NCBI RefSeq assembly: GCF_003480435.1 | Contig: NZ_QUJB01000002.1 | Coordinates: forward strand, 121,683-185,682 | Length of the DNA: 64,000 nucleotides | Direction of reading: 5' to 3' | Source: Clostridium sp. AM30-24 | GTDB taxonomy: Bacteria > Bacillota > Clostridia > Lachnospirales > Lachnospiraceae | Shown here: positions 42,651 through 51,250 of the stretch, piece after piece | How positions within the stretch are numbered: position 1 is the stretch's first letter | How the letters are laid out: every line of letters starts with the position of its first letter | Position numbers and translations under genes: made by a program | Notes under the pieces: model-generated | What the model was told of the DNA's origin: nothing | Database searches by the model: none | The model's input: the letters and a program-made list of their open reading frames with translations, nothing else

Positions 42651-44162
42651 TTATGAGAGACCGATCACAACGGCAAGGATCACAGCGATGGATCCGAATG
42701 CAAACAGGACAGCCTGGAATTTGATCTGGAATTTTGCCCATTTGCCCCAGTCGAGCTTTGCCGCAGCCAGCGCGCCTAAGAGACAGCCGGAGGTCGGAAC
42801 GATGAAGTTTGTGAAGGCGTCACCAAGCTGGTACGCAACAACAGCAACCTGTCTCTCGACACCGACAAGATCGGCGAGAGGAGCCATGATCGGCATGGTA
42901 AGGGCAGCCTGTCCGGAACCGGATACAACGAAGAAGTTGAACACGGACTGGAAGATATACATAAACCATGCGGAGATCACCGGCGGGAAATTCTGCATTC
43001 CGTCGCTGATGCTGTGAAGGATCGTATTTAAGACTGTACCGTCGGTTGCACTTGTGCCACCGAGGATGATGATAATACCCTGCGCCATTCCGACACACAT
43101 TGCAGCGCCTAAAAGATCGGCAGCACCGTGGTCGAAGGATTTTGCGATATCATTTACTTTCATGTCATTCAGCTTGAATACAACGCCGATGATACCGGAA
43201 ACGAGACCCATCACGAAGAACTGGGAAGCGATCTCCGGGATATAGTAGCCCTCGCTTATAACACCCCAGATCGTCCATACCATGCAGGCAGCGACCGTGA
43301 GGAGAACAAGCTTGTGGCCGAGAGTGAACGGCGGCATTTCTTTGCCGTTCTTTGCGAATTCTTTTCTGTATTCCTCATCAGACTCATATGCAACGGAGAG
43401 CTTCGGATCTTTCTTGATCTTTACTGCGTAGCGCATTGTGAAGACGATCGTAAGTCCTGTGAAGAAGATCCATAACGGGATACGGAACCATGCGCCGGAC
43501 ATGACCGGAATACCAGCAACACCCTGGGCAACAGCCAGTCCGAACGGATTCTGCCAGGAAGAACCGAAGCCGATCTGTGTAGATACGTAGGAGCACATAA
43601 TTCCGACAACTGCGTCATATCCCATTGCGATAAACATTGGTACGAGGATCATAACGAACGGGATTGCCTCCTCACCCATACCGAAGACTGCGCCTCCGAG
43701 GGAGAACAGGACTACGAGGATCGGGATCAGAAGGATCTCGCGTCCATTTGTCAAAGCGATGACCCGCATAATGCCGCTTTCTATCGCGCCTGTCCGGAGA
43801 ACGATACCGAAGGCACCGCCTACGACCAGAATGAAGGCGATGATTCCGACAGCGGTACCATTCTTATCGCCGACGGTCATACCCTCGAATACATAGTTTA
43901 AAATTCCCTGACCGCCAAAGTCTTCGGTTCCGAAGATCGGAGCTGCTTTGGTCACCTTGTTTCCGTTTTCATCCAGAATATACTGGAAGCTTTCCGGATC
44001 CAGAACGGTTCTTGTTTTTTCCACGCCGTTCTGCATATACGTGATTTCTTTTGTGTCGTATTTACCCAACGGGATAAATACGGTGAGCAGAGCCGCGAAC
44101 AGAATGACACCAAAAATGATGATGTAAGTGTGCGGCATCTGGAAGCCCTTTTTTTTCTCCAT
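42651..44162 (-). CDS. YfcC-family membrane carrier
   Basis: A 503-residue integral membrane protein of the YfcC/DcuC-like (C4-dicarboxylate or basic amino acid) superfamily, with about 12 membrane helices. N-terminal MPHTYIIIFGVILFAALLTVFIPLGKYD is the family start; GTEDFGGQGILNYVFEGM, GMGEEAIPFV, the ISAWFMYIFQSVFNFFVVSGSGQA region and a late FTNFIVPTSGCLLGALAAAKLDWGKW are conserved. GGGGGGAT precedes the ATG. It lies in the segment with an AbgA-like hydrolase, so uptake of a peptide-like or aminobenzoyl-glutamate compound is a possibility, not shown. Confidence 0.88.
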   Translation of the reverse strand: MEKKKGFQMPHTYIIIFGVILFAALLTVFIPLGKYDTKEITYMQNGVEKTRTVLDPESFQYILDENGNKVTKAAPIFGTEDFGGQGILNYVFEGMTVGDKNGTAVGIIAFILVVGGAFGIVLRTGAIESGIMRVIALTNGREILLIPILVVLFSLGGAVFGMGEEAIPFVMILVPMFIAMGYDAVVGIMCSYVSTQIGFGSSWQNPFGLAVAQGVAGIPVMSGAWFRIPLWIFFTGLTIVFTMRYAVKIKKDPKLSVAYESDEEYRKEFAKNGKEMPPFTLGHKLVLLTVAACMVWTIWGVISEGYYIPEIASQFFVMGLVSGIIGVVFKLNDMKVNDIAKSFDHGAADLLGAAMCVGMAQGIIIILGGTSATDGTVLNTILHSISDGMQNFPPVISAWFMYIFQSVFNFFVVSGSGQAALTMPIMAPLADLVGVERQVAVVAYQLGDAFTNFIVPTSGCLLGALAAAKLDWGKWAKFQIKFQAVLFAFGSIAVILAVVIGLS

Positions 44163-44423
44163 GGCTTATCCCCCCATAATTGTATTCTCTGCCTGTGAAA
44201 TCCCCCGCACAGGTAGTGTATCTACTATATTAACATAAATTCTGTGATACGTCATTACTCTTTTCCTTTAATTCTGCATATTAATAGGTTTATACAATTT
44301 CGAATCAGCATTTTTGGTACTTATGTAACCAATCAGGAACATAGGTATTGTATTGCGTATCATACAAAAAGAAAAAAATGTCAGAATATACACAAAATTG
44401 GGATTGAAAGGATGAAAAGTTTG
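44163..44423. other. AT-rich intergenic region between the yfcC-like gene and glgC
   Basis: Divergent upstream region of 348 bp in all. Besides the glgC promoter (44424-44452) and the yfcC Shine-Dalgarno it has no gene I can support; frames opening here lack binding sites. Confidence 0.5.
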
Positions 44424-44452
44424 TTCACATCTTCTAAAAAGTATGTTATAAT
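44424..44452 (+). promoter_or_regulatory. glgC promoter
   Basis: TTCACA (44424-44429), a 17-bp spacer and TATAAT (44447-44452) with TG one base upstream (extended -10), about 58 bp before glgC. Confidence 0.8.
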
Positions 44453-44510
44453 AGAGTCACCATCTAAGAAACTAATGTATGGGACAAAAAGAGCAGCAAG
44501 AGGTGATATC

Positions 44511-45785
44511 ATGGTAAAAAAAGAGATGATAGCGATGCTGTTGGCAGGAGGACAGGGAAGCCGCCTCGGTGTATTAACACAGAAAGTGGCAAAACCGGCC
44601 GTCTCCTTCGGCGGAAAGTACAGAATTATTGATTTCCCGCTCAGCAACTGCATCAACTCTGGTGTTGATACTGTGGGAGTATTGACCCAGTACCAGCCCT
44701 TACGTTTAAACGCGCACATTGGAATCGGTATTCCGTGGGACTTAGACCGCAACGTCGGCGGCGTTACGATCCTGCCCCCTTACGAGAGAAGTAAAGGCAG
44801 CGACTGGTATACAGGAACCGCGAACGCAATTTACCAGAATCTGGAGTACATGGAGTCCTACAATCCGGAATACGTTCTGATCCTTTCCGGCGACCACATC
44901 TACAAAATGGATTATGAGGTCATGCTGGAATATCACAAAGCGAATAATGCGGATGTCACGATTGCCGCTATGCCGGTGCCGATCGAGGAAGCAAGCCGTT
45001 TCGGAATCCTGATCACGGATGACAACAATAAGATCACGGAATTTGAGGAAAAACCGGCGAACCCGAGAAGCAACCTCGCTTCCATGGGTATCTATATCTT
45101 CAGCTGGAAGGCACTGAAGGAAGCGCTCATCAAGCTTTCCGAGGAGCCGGGCTGTGATTTCGGAAAACATGTGATCCCGTATTGCTTCGAGCAGGGCAAA
45201 CGGATCTTCGCATATGAGTACAATGGTTACTGGAAAGATGTCGGAACTCTCGGCTCCTACTGGGAAGCAAATATGGAGCTCATCGACATTATCCCGGAAT
45301 TCAACCTGTATGAGGAATACTGGAAGATCTATACAAAGAGCGACCGGATCCCGCCGCAGTATATTTCCGCGGACGCGAAGATCACAAAGTGTATCATCGG
45401 CGAAGGTTCCGAGATCTACGGAGAGGTAACGAACTCTGTGATCGGATCCGGCGTAACGATCGAGAAAGGCGCTGTAGTCAAAGACTCCATCATCATGCAG
45501 GACAGCGTGATCGGTGAAGGCGCGGTGGTAGAAAAAGCGATCGTGGCCGAGGACGTAAAGGTCGGCGCCGGGGCGCACCTTGGTGTTGGTGAATATGCGC
45601 CGAGCAAATATGACCAGAAAGTACACCAGTTTGATCTTGTGACGATCGGCGAACACTCTGTGATCCCGGAGAACGTAAAGATCGGCAAGAATACAGCAAT
45701 TTCAGGTGTGACGACCGCGGAGGATTATCCGGACGGAGCGCTTGAGAGCGGCGGCTACATTGTAAAGGCAGGTGGAATCGTATGA
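44511..45785 (+). CDS. glgC: Glucose-1-phosphate adenylyltransferase GlgC
   Basis: Makes ADP-glucose for glycogen from glucose-1-phosphate and ATP. The 424-residue protein has an N-terminal nucleotidyltransferase domain ([13 protein letters not shown] near residue 10; [37 protein letters not shown]) and a C-terminal left-handed beta-helix with hexapeptide repeats (about 300-400). ATG 44511 lies after AGAGGTGAT; the frame is open further upstream but that part overlaps the promoter. Its TGA overlaps the glgD ATG (ATGA), so the two subunits are translationally coupled. Confidence 0.97.
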   Translation: MVKKEMIAMLLAGGQGSRLGVLTQKVAKPAVSFGGKYRIIDFPLSNCINSGVDTVGVLTQYQPLRLNAHIGIGIPWDLDRNVGGVTILPPYERSKGSDWYTGTANAIYQNLEYMESYNPEYVLILSGDHIYKMDYEVMLEYHKANNADVTIAAMPVPIEEASRFGILITDDNNKITEFEEKPANPRSNLASMGIYIFSWKALKEALIKLSEEPGCDFGKHVIPYCFEQGKRIFAYEYNGYWKDVGTLGSYWEANMELIDIIPEFNLYEEYWKIYTKSDRIPPQYISADAKITKCIIGEGSEIYGEVTNSVIGSGVTIEKGAVVKDSIIMQDSVIGEGAVVEKAIVAEDVKVGAGAHLGVGEYAPSKYDQKVHQFDLVTIGEHSVIPENVKIGKNTAISGVTTAEDYPDGALESGGYIVKAGGIV

Positions 45786-46903
45786 GAGCAATCGGTATTG
45801 TTTTAGCAGGCGGAAACAGCAAGCGGATGCGCGAACTTTCCAATAAGAGAGCGATCGCGGCGATGCCGATCGCTGGCAGCTTCCGAAGTGTGGATTTTGC
45901 GTTAAGCAATATGAGCAACTCTCATATCCAGAGCGTTGCCGTACTGACACAGTATAACTCCCGCTCCTTAAATGAACATTTAAGCTCTTCCAAATGGTGG
46001 GATTTCGGAAGAAAACAGGGCGGAATGTATGTATTTACTCCGACGATCACGGCGGAGCACAGCGACTGGTACCGCGGAACAGCAGACGCGCTCTACCAGA
46101 ATCTGGACTTTTTAAAGAAAAGCCACGAACCATATGTAGTGATCGCTGCCGGAGACGGTATCTATAAGCTGGACTACAATAAGGTCCTGGAATATCATAT
46201 CGAAAAGAAAGCCGATATCACGGTTGTCTGCAAGGACATGCCGGGCGATGTGGATGTGACACGTTTCGGTATGGTGAAGACGAATGCCGACGGACGGATC
46301 GTTGAGTTTGAGGAGAAGCCGATGGTGGCTGATTCCCACACGATCTCCTGCGGTATCTATGTTGTCCGCCGCCGTCAGCTGATCGAACTTATCGAGCGCT
46401 GCGCGAACGAGGACAGATATGACTTCGTACAGGACATTCTGGTGCGTTACAAAGGTCTCAAGCGGGTCTATGCGTACAAGTTAAATACATACTGGAGCAA
46501 CATCGCTTCTGTCGATGCTTACTACCAGACAAATATGGACTTCTTAAAACCGGAAGTGCGCAATTACTTCTTCAAAGAGTATCCGGATATCTACTCCAAG
46601 GTGGATGACCTTCCGCCGGCAAAATACAATCCGGGCGCAGTTGTGAAGAACAGCTTGGTATCCAGCGGCTGTATCTTAAACGGAACCGTTGAGAACTCTG
46701 TTCTTTTCAAGAAAGTCTATATCGGAAACAACTGTATCATCAAGAATTCGATCATCTTAAATGACGTGTATATTGGGGATAATACCGTTATTGAGAATTG
46801 CATCGTCGAGAGCCGCGACACGATCCGTGCCAACACAACATATATCGGCAAACCGGACGATGTGAAGATCGTTATCGAGAAGAACGAGAGATATACCCTG
46901 TAA
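45782..46903 (+). CDS. glgD: GlgD, non-catalytic-type ADP-glucose pyrophosphorylase subunit
   Basis: A 373-residue paralogue of GlgC with the same two-domain layout, opening [18 protein letters not shown]. Differences from GlgC in the active site (the GSRLGxLT and [10 protein letters not shown] segments are replaced by KRMRELS and [15 protein letters not shown]) agree with a regulatory subunit that forms a heterotetramer with GlgC. The glgC-glgD arrangement with 4-bp overlap is typical of Bacillus and clostridia. glgA, glgB and glgP are not in this window. Confidence 0.95.
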   Translation: MRAIGIVLAGGNSKRMRELSNKRAIAAMPIAGSFRSVDFALSNMSNSHIQSVAVLTQYNSRSLNEHLSSSKWWDFGRKQGGMYVFTPTITAEHSDWYRGTADALYQNLDFLKKSHEPYVVIAAGDGIYKLDYNKVLEYHIEKKADITVVCKDMPGDVDVTRFGMVKTNADGRIVEFEEKPMVADSHTISCGIYVVRRRQLIELIERCANEDRYDFVQDILVRYKGLKRVYAYKLNTYWSNIASVDAYYQTNMDFLKPEVRNYFFKEYPDIYSKVDDLPPAKYNPGAVVKNSLVSSGCILNGTVENSVLFKKVYIGNNCIIKNSIILNDVYIGDNTVIENCIVESRDTIRANTTYIGKPDDVKIVIEKNERYTL

Positions 46904-47031
46904 GAAGGGAGCCGCAGGTCGGAAGCGGGATATTCCGGACGGTGCGGCAAAGGCTGAAAGACAGGCATTCAAATATTGACTGGCCGGTGATTACATAAAA
47001 TCTGCGGGGAGCGCAGATGGGGGAGGTTATT

Positions 47032-47307
47032 ATGCAGGTAACAGATGTACGTGTGAGAAGAATTGAGAAAGAGGGAAAAATGAAGGCGATCGTGTCCATC
47101 ACACTGGACAACGAGTTCGTGATCCACGATATCAAGGTCATTGAAGGGGAGAAAGGCCTGTTTATCGCGATGCCGAGCAGAAAAGCTGCTGATGGCGAAT
47201 ACCGCGATATCGCCCATCCGATCAATTCCGGAACACGGGACATGATCCAGAGAGTGATCCTCGACAAGTACGAGACAACCACACTGGAGGAAGCGCAGGC
47301 AGTTTAG
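47032..47307 (+). CDS. spoVG: SpoVG, RNA/DNA-binding regulator
   Basis: A 91-residue Spo[34 protein letters not shown] and FIAMPSRKA are near-invariant. SpoVG affects cell division at sporulation onset and binds nucleic acids. GGGAGGT lies before ATG 47032; an in-frame upstream extension of five codons lacks a better site. It follows glgD by 128 bp, separated by no obvious terminator. TTGACT (46976-46981) occurs upstream but no well-spaced -10 was found. A strong terminator follows at 47401-47437. Confidence 0.96.
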   Translation: MQVTDVRVRRIEKEGKMKAIVSITLDNEFVIHDIKVIEGEKGLFIAMPSRKAADGEYRDIAHPINSGTRDMIQRVILDKYETTTLEEAQAV

Positions 47308-47400
47308 TTTTCCGGGAAACTTGTCCGGAGTGACAGCCTGACGCAGGTCCTGCAAAAAGATATAGCCGCAGAGAGCGGCTTGTGAATGGGGAAATAGAAA

Positions 47401-47437
47401 GTCCGCCGAATCGTGAAAAGATTCGGCGGACTTTTTT
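47401..47437. terminator. Bidirectional terminator between spoVG and dctM
   Basis: GTCCGCCGAATC (47401-47412) pairs with GATTCGGCGGAC (47420-47431) followed by six T; the minus strand also has a short T-rich flank (TTTC). Confidence 0.92.
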
Positions 47438-47461
47438 CGCGTATTATGATCTCTTATACGA

Positions 47462-48721
47462 TTACATAAGTCCCGGGATCAGAAGCGGAACATATACGAT
47501 CATGAAGAATACGATGATCAGTCCGATCAGGTACGGGATAACAGATTTGGAGATCCGCTCGATTGGAAGTCCCGTAATACCGGAAGCAACGAACAGGTTG
47601 ATGGCAACCGGCGGTGTGATCATACCGATGGCGATACCAACTACGAAGAGGATTCCAAAATGTACGGTGCTGATGCCCATGGCCTTGACAAGCGGCAGGA
47701 ACACCGGGGAAAGAATGATGATCGCGGAGGAGGTCTCCATGAAGACTCCTGCGAGCAGGATGATCAGGGAGATCAGGAACATGATCACATACTTGTTTGT
47801 GGAGATTCCCAATACTCCGGACGCAATGGCCTCCGGGATCTTGTAGTTTGCGAGAACCCAGCCGAACGGACCGCTGCATGCGATGATGATCATGATAACG
47901 GCAGATGTCTTTGCACTTCCCTTCATGATCTCAACGAGACCCTTGAAATCAAGGTCGCGGTAGATAAAGAAGGAGACGAAGATCGCGTAGATGACCGCTA
48001 CGGCAGCCGCCTCAGACGGTGTGAAGTAACCGGAGAAGATTCCGCCGAGGATGATCAGCGGCATTAAGATTCCCCAGATCGCTTCCTTGAAGGTGTGGAG
48101 CACGTTTCCGACAGAGAACGCTTTTCCCTTCGGGTAGTTGAACTTGCGTGCCTGATAGAGGGAGATCGCAACGAGGATCACGCCCATTAAAATTCCCGGG
48201 ACAAATCCATTTTTGAAAAGTGTGTTTACGCTGTCCTCAGAGATAACGGCGTATAATACCATCGGAACGGACGGCGGGATAACGACACCGATGGTTCCGG
48301 CGGCTGCGATCAGGGCAGCGGCAGAATCTTCGCGGTATCCGCGTTTCTTTAACTCCGGGATCAGTGTTGCGCCGACAGCGGCTGTCGTGGCGGCACCGGA
48401 ACCGGAGATCGCCGCGAAGAACATGCCGGCGAGGACGGATACGATGGAAAGACCACCCTTTAACATACCAAGTAAGGACTCGGCGAACTCAACGAGCACC
48501 TTGGAAACTTTTCCCTTTGCGAGAAGGTCGCCGGCAAAGATGAAGAAGGGGACTGCGATCAGGGAGAAAGAGTCGGTGCTGGCGAACATACGCTGCACGA
48601 GGATCAGGAGCTTTACATCGCCTTTTAAGAGGACGAGGAGAGCTGCCGCCGCGATCGCGAATGCGACCGGAACGCCGATCAGAAGCAGAACGATAAAGGA
48701 AATGAATAATAATGCTGCCAT
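47462..48721 (-). CDS. dctM: TRAP transporter large permease DctM
   Basis: A 419-residue membrane protein, the sodium-driven translocating subunit of a tripartite ATP-independent periplasmic (here extracytoplasmic) transporter. About 12 helices; conserved VPFFIFAGDLLAKG, FFAAISGSGAATTAAVGATLIPEL, IGVVIPPSVPMVLYAV, AVIMIIIACSGPFGWVLA and GMITPPVAINLFVASGI. ATG 48721 follows GGAGGAGGC; an upstream in-frame ATG lies inside dctQ. The dctQ stop is one base before it. The substrate is set by DctP and is unknown. Confidence 0.95.
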   Translation of the reverse strand: MAALLFISFIVLLLIGVPVAFAIAAAALLVLLKGDVKLLILVQRMFASTDSFSLIAVPFFIFAGDLLAKGKVSKVLVEFAESLLGMLKGGLSIVSVLAGMFFAAISGSGAATTAAVGATLIPELKKRGYREDSAAALIAAAGTIGVVIPPSVPMVLYAVISEDSVNTLFKNGFVPGILMGVILVAISLYQARKFNYPKGKAFSVGNVLHTFKEAIWGILMPLIILGGIFSGYFTPSEAAAVAVIYAIFVSFFIYRDLDFKGLVEIMKGSAKTSAVIMIIIACSGPFGWVLANYKIPEAIASGVLGISTNKYVIMFLISLIILLAGVFMETSSAIIILSPVFLPLVKAMGISTVHFGILFVVGIAIGMITPPVAINLFVASGITGLPIERISKSVIPYLIGLIIVFFMIVYVPLLIPGLM

Positions 48722-48722
48722 G

Positions 48723-49211
48723 TTATGCCTCCTCCTTTCCAAATAAAAGTCCAAGAACCGCATCCACTGCATGGATGAACATGAATCCGCATCCTACCGG
48801 AATGCAGAGGTAAATATATTTCATGGGAAGACGCATCGCTGCAGACAGCTGGTTTCCCTGTTTTCCGAAGTATTTCATACCATAGATGATCACGACAACA
48901 AAAAGAACTGTGCAGACCACATGGACGAGAAGTTTTAAGACTTTGCTTAATGCGGCCGGAACCATATCCTGAACGAATGTGATGGAGATATGGCCGCTGT
49001 GCTTGTATACACAGCTTGCGCCTAAAAATGATGACCAGACTAAAAGGTAACGGGTCGCTTCCTCACTCCAGGAGAGTGCGGTGAATGCCATACGGCAGAC
49101 GATCTGTGCGCCGGTGATAACGACCATGGCGCCGAGCATGACAACGATGATGTAGGAACAGATGGTGTCCAGAACATCGCTGAGTTTGTGAAATCCCTTA
49201 ACGAAAGCCAA
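48723..49211 (-). CDS. dctQ: TRAP transporter small permease DctQ
   Basis: A 162-residue membrane protein with four helices, the small subunit of a TRAP transporter. Conserved ATRYLLVWSSFLGASCVYKHSGHISITFVQD (a core DctQ segment) is present. I choose TTG 49211 (LAFVKGFHKL) since AAAGGAGG lies 9 bases upstream; an upstream TTG at 49241 gives a longer form that would run through that binding site. It lies between dctP and dctM. Two hairpins and a copy of a dispersed repeat separate it from dctP (49242-49447). Confidence 0.9.
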   Translation of the reverse strand: MAFVKGFHKLSDVLDTICSYIIVVMLGAMVVITGAQIVCRMAFTALSWSEEATRYLLVWSSFLGASCVYKHSGHISITFVQDMVPAALSKVLKLLVHVVCTVLFVVVIIYGMKYFGKQGNQLSAAMRLPMKYIYLCIPVGCGFMFIHAVDAVLGLLFGKEEA

Positions 49212-49271
49212 CGGTGTTTCCTCCTTTGAAAACCGAAACAATTACATGGAAAGTGCTAAAGCGGTTCTGAT

Positions 49272-49320
49272 TTACAGTACGCGAGTAGGAATTTTCTGAA
49301 CTGAAAATTCCATACAATAC
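49272..49320. repeat. Second copy of the dispersed palindromic repeat core
   Basis: 49 bp matching 26732-26780 with four mismatches, including the hairpin GGAATTTTC/GAAAATTCC (49288-49311). Here it lies between dctP and dctQ inside the operon. Confidence 0.9.
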
Positions 49321-49338
49321 ATCAGTGGTAACAGTTCC

Positions 49339-49364
49339 GGCTGCCCGGGTTTCCCTGGGCAGCC
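49339..49364 (-). terminator. GC hairpin between dctP and dctQ
   Basis: GGCTGCCC and GGGCAGCC pair around a short loop (49339-49364). With the further pair CATTGCC/GCAATG (about 49386-49399) these may lower read-through from dctP into dctQM, favouring abundant binding protein. Confidence 0.5.
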
Positions 49365-49447
49365 GAAGAACCTGCTTTAAAAATCCCATTGCCGGGGCAA
49401 TGTTAACGGATTTTAGCACCGAACTTTAAAATCAAACAGCTGCGAAA

Positions 49448-50527
49448 TTACTTTAATGCGTCCTGGATTCTTTTGATGTAATCAGCGTAATCCGGGTAAG
49501 CGTCATATACGCTCTGAACAGCTGCACGGAAGCTGTCTACATCCGGGTTCTCGACGACTTCCATACCATGATCCTTGATCTCCTGAAGCTGGTCAGCTTC
49601 CTGATCTGCAACCCACTGGCGCTCGTACTCAGCAGCTTCCTGTGCGGATTCCTCGAAGATCTTCTGAACATCTTCCGGTAAGGACTTGAAGAGGTCGTTG
49701 CTCATTGTGATGATCGCTGTGGAGTAGGAATGACGGTCAAGGGTTACATACTTCTGGGACTCCCAGAGCTTGTAGGAGTAGATAACGTTGATCGGGTTCT
49801 CCTCGCCATCGATGGTGCCCTGCTGAAGAGCTGTTAAAGCGTCGGACCATGCCATCGGAACCGCGTTTACATCAAGAGCCTTGAAGGTAGCTGTGTAAAC
49901 GTCGTTCTCCATGACACGGAGCTTTAAGCCTGCAACGTCAGCCGCGTTTGTGATCGGCTTCTTGCTGTTTGTGATGTTACGGAAACCACGCTCTGCGTAT
50001 GCGAGACCCTTTAAGTCAGCATCCTCAAGTGTTCCAAGGAGCTCTTTACCGATCTCACCGTCGAGGACTTTGTAAGCTTCCTCGTTGTTTGCGAACAGGA
50101 ACGGCATATCGAGAACACCCATAGCGCTGGAGAAGTTTACGAACGGACCGCTTGTGATGATACCCATATCAAGAGTACCCATCTGCATGCTCTCAAGCAT
50201 GGTACGCTCGTCGCCGAGAGCTCCGTTCGGATGGATCTCGATCTCGTAGGCGCCGTTTGTGCGCTCTTTTACGAGCTCAGCGAATTTCTCAGCACATACC
50301 TGGAAACTGTCCTGCTCGTTTACGGTCGTACCAAGCTTTATTACGGTTGCGTCTGTGTTTGAAGTCGCTTCCTTGCTCTCAGCAGCGGAAGAATCAGCGG
50401 CAGCGGCTGTTGTCTCAGCGGCAGCAGCAGTTGTCTCTGTGGAATTGCTGGAAGAGCCACAGCCTGCCATGGAAAGAACCATAGCGCCTGCCATAACGGC
50501 GGATAATAATTTTGCACTTTTTTTCAT
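49448..50527 (-). CDS. dctP: TRAP transporter substrate-binding lipoprotein DctP
   Basis: A 359-residue surface lipoprotein with lipobox LSMAGC (Cys23), a low-complexity Ala/Thr/Glu spacer (about 25-60) and a DctP solute-binding domain (about 62-359): KLGTTVNEQDSFQ, GALGDERTMLESMQMGTLDMG, the family arginine in LRVMEN, and DALTALQQGTIDGEENP. Ligands of this family are usually carboxylates (C4-dicarboxylates, uronates, keto acids, some amino acids). AGGAGGTC precedes the ATG. The gene heads the dctPQM operon and sits behind a T-box leader (50811-51105), implying control by an uncharged tRNA. Confidence 0.94.
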   Translation of the reverse strand: MKKSAKLLSAVMAGAMVLSMAGCGSSSNSTETTAAAAETTAAAADSSAAESKEATSNTDATVIKLGTTVNEQDSFQVCAEKFAELVKERTNGAYEIEIHPNGALGDERTMLESMQMGTLDMGIITSGPFVNFSSAMGVLDMPFLFANNEEAYKVLDGEIGKELLGTLEDADLKGLAYAERGFRNITNSKKPITNAADVAGLKLRVMENDVYTATFKALDVNAVPMAWSDALTALQQGTIDGEENPINVIYSYKLWESQKYVTLDRHSYSTAIITMSNDLFKSLPEDVQKIFEESAQEAAEYERQWVADQEADQLQEIKDHGMEVVENPDVDSFRAAVQSVYDAYPDYADYIKRIQDALK

Positions 50528-50810
50528 AATGACCTCCTAAAGTCTTTTAAGAATAGATTGATTATAAGTATATATCTTAACTGCCCCTCGCAGATAAGAA
50601 ACTAAGGAATTGATGGTGGTGTTGGCAAAGTGCGCGAAAGGAGATTGCTCCGCACGGTGCGCGAAAGGAGATTGCTCCGCACGGTGTGCGAAAGGAGATT
50701 GCTCCGCACGGTGTGCGAAAGGAGATTGCTCCGCACTGCGTGCTCCCGCAATCTCCGCCAGCATTCGTAATCCGGGCTGTCTGTCCGCCTGACAACACTT
50801 TCGGGGCAAA
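50528..50810 (-). other. Region between the T-box terminator and dctP
   Basis: Holds the dctP ribosome binding site, a TATAAT-like motif near 50565-50570 and four copies of a 27-bp repeat (50630-50736). Open frames through the repeat encode only repeated HRAEQSPFA-like peptides and are not genes. Further inverted matching to the repeat (GCAATCTCC, near 50749-50757) lets this region fold. Confidence 0.5.
50630..50736. repeat. 27-bp tandem palindromic repeat (4 copies)
   Basis: Four head-to-tail 27-bp units (50630, 50657, 50684, 50711), each with GTGCG...CGCAC and inner GGAG-ATTG-CTCC arms that form a small hairpin. Units differ only at one base (GTGCGCG or GTGTGCG). No spacers, so not a CRISPR array. 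Confidence 0.95.
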
Positions 50811-51105
50811 AAAAAACTCCTGTCTCTTATTTTTAAGAGACAGAAGCGAAACTTCTGCGGTACCACTCTTATTGCTGTCAAAAAAACAGCCTCTCGATCC
50901 CGTCGTTTTTCAAATATGAAAAATTAACAGGCAACACGTTAACGGGTGTAAACCGAACCAGCCTACTTGGAACACTTTCAGTGGTTAGCTCCGGGAGGAT
51001 TGTCTGTAACGCGGTGTCTGCAGCTTTTCACCAGCCAGCTGCTCTCTGAAAGACCTTCGTTAAGAGCGTTCCCATCATCGCAAGGAATATTTAAAACTGC
51101 CCTTT
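50811..51105 (-). ncRNA. T-box leader upstream of the TRAP operon
   Basis: On the minus strand, from a promoter at 51106-51133, about 295 nt of leader contain Stem I features (AGAGAGC AG-bulge region and GGTGAAA loop near 51026-51047), a stem II/III stretch, the T-box sequence AGAGTGGTACCGC (50857-50869) and a terminator CTGTCTCTT/AAGAGACAG (50820-50843) followed by nine T. This is a transcriptional T-box: an uncharged tRNA should favour the antiterminator. I could not fix the specifier codon; ACC, GTT and GAC in the 3' side of Stem I are candidates. Confidence 0.9.
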
Positions 51106-51133
51106 ATTATAGTCACAGATTTTCAAAAGTCAA
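51106..51133 (-). promoter_or_regulatory. Promoter of the T-box/TRAP unit
   Basis: On the minus strand TTGACT (51128-51133), a 16-bp spacer and TATAAT (51106-51111). Confidence 0.8.
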
Positions 51134-51250
51134 GAGAATTTAAAAAAATAAATCGCGTATTGTGAGAAAAATATGATATGATAGATCGTATAGTAAATTT
51201 ATTTCATAGGAGATATTCCAACAGGTTATTATAGAGAATGGAGGAGGAGA

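Noticed and set aside
44742..45656. 304-residue antisense frame opposite glgC
   Set aside because: glgC is certain; the antisense frame shows no family features.
50630..50736. CRISPR-like repeat array
   Set aside because: Units are directly adjacent at 27 bp with no spacers and no cas genes nearby; it is a tandem repeat.
50537..50881. Minus-strand 114-residue reading frame with repeated HRAEQSPFA peptides
   Set aside because: It merely translates the 27-bp repeats and runs through the T-box terminator; no ribosome binding site or family similarity.
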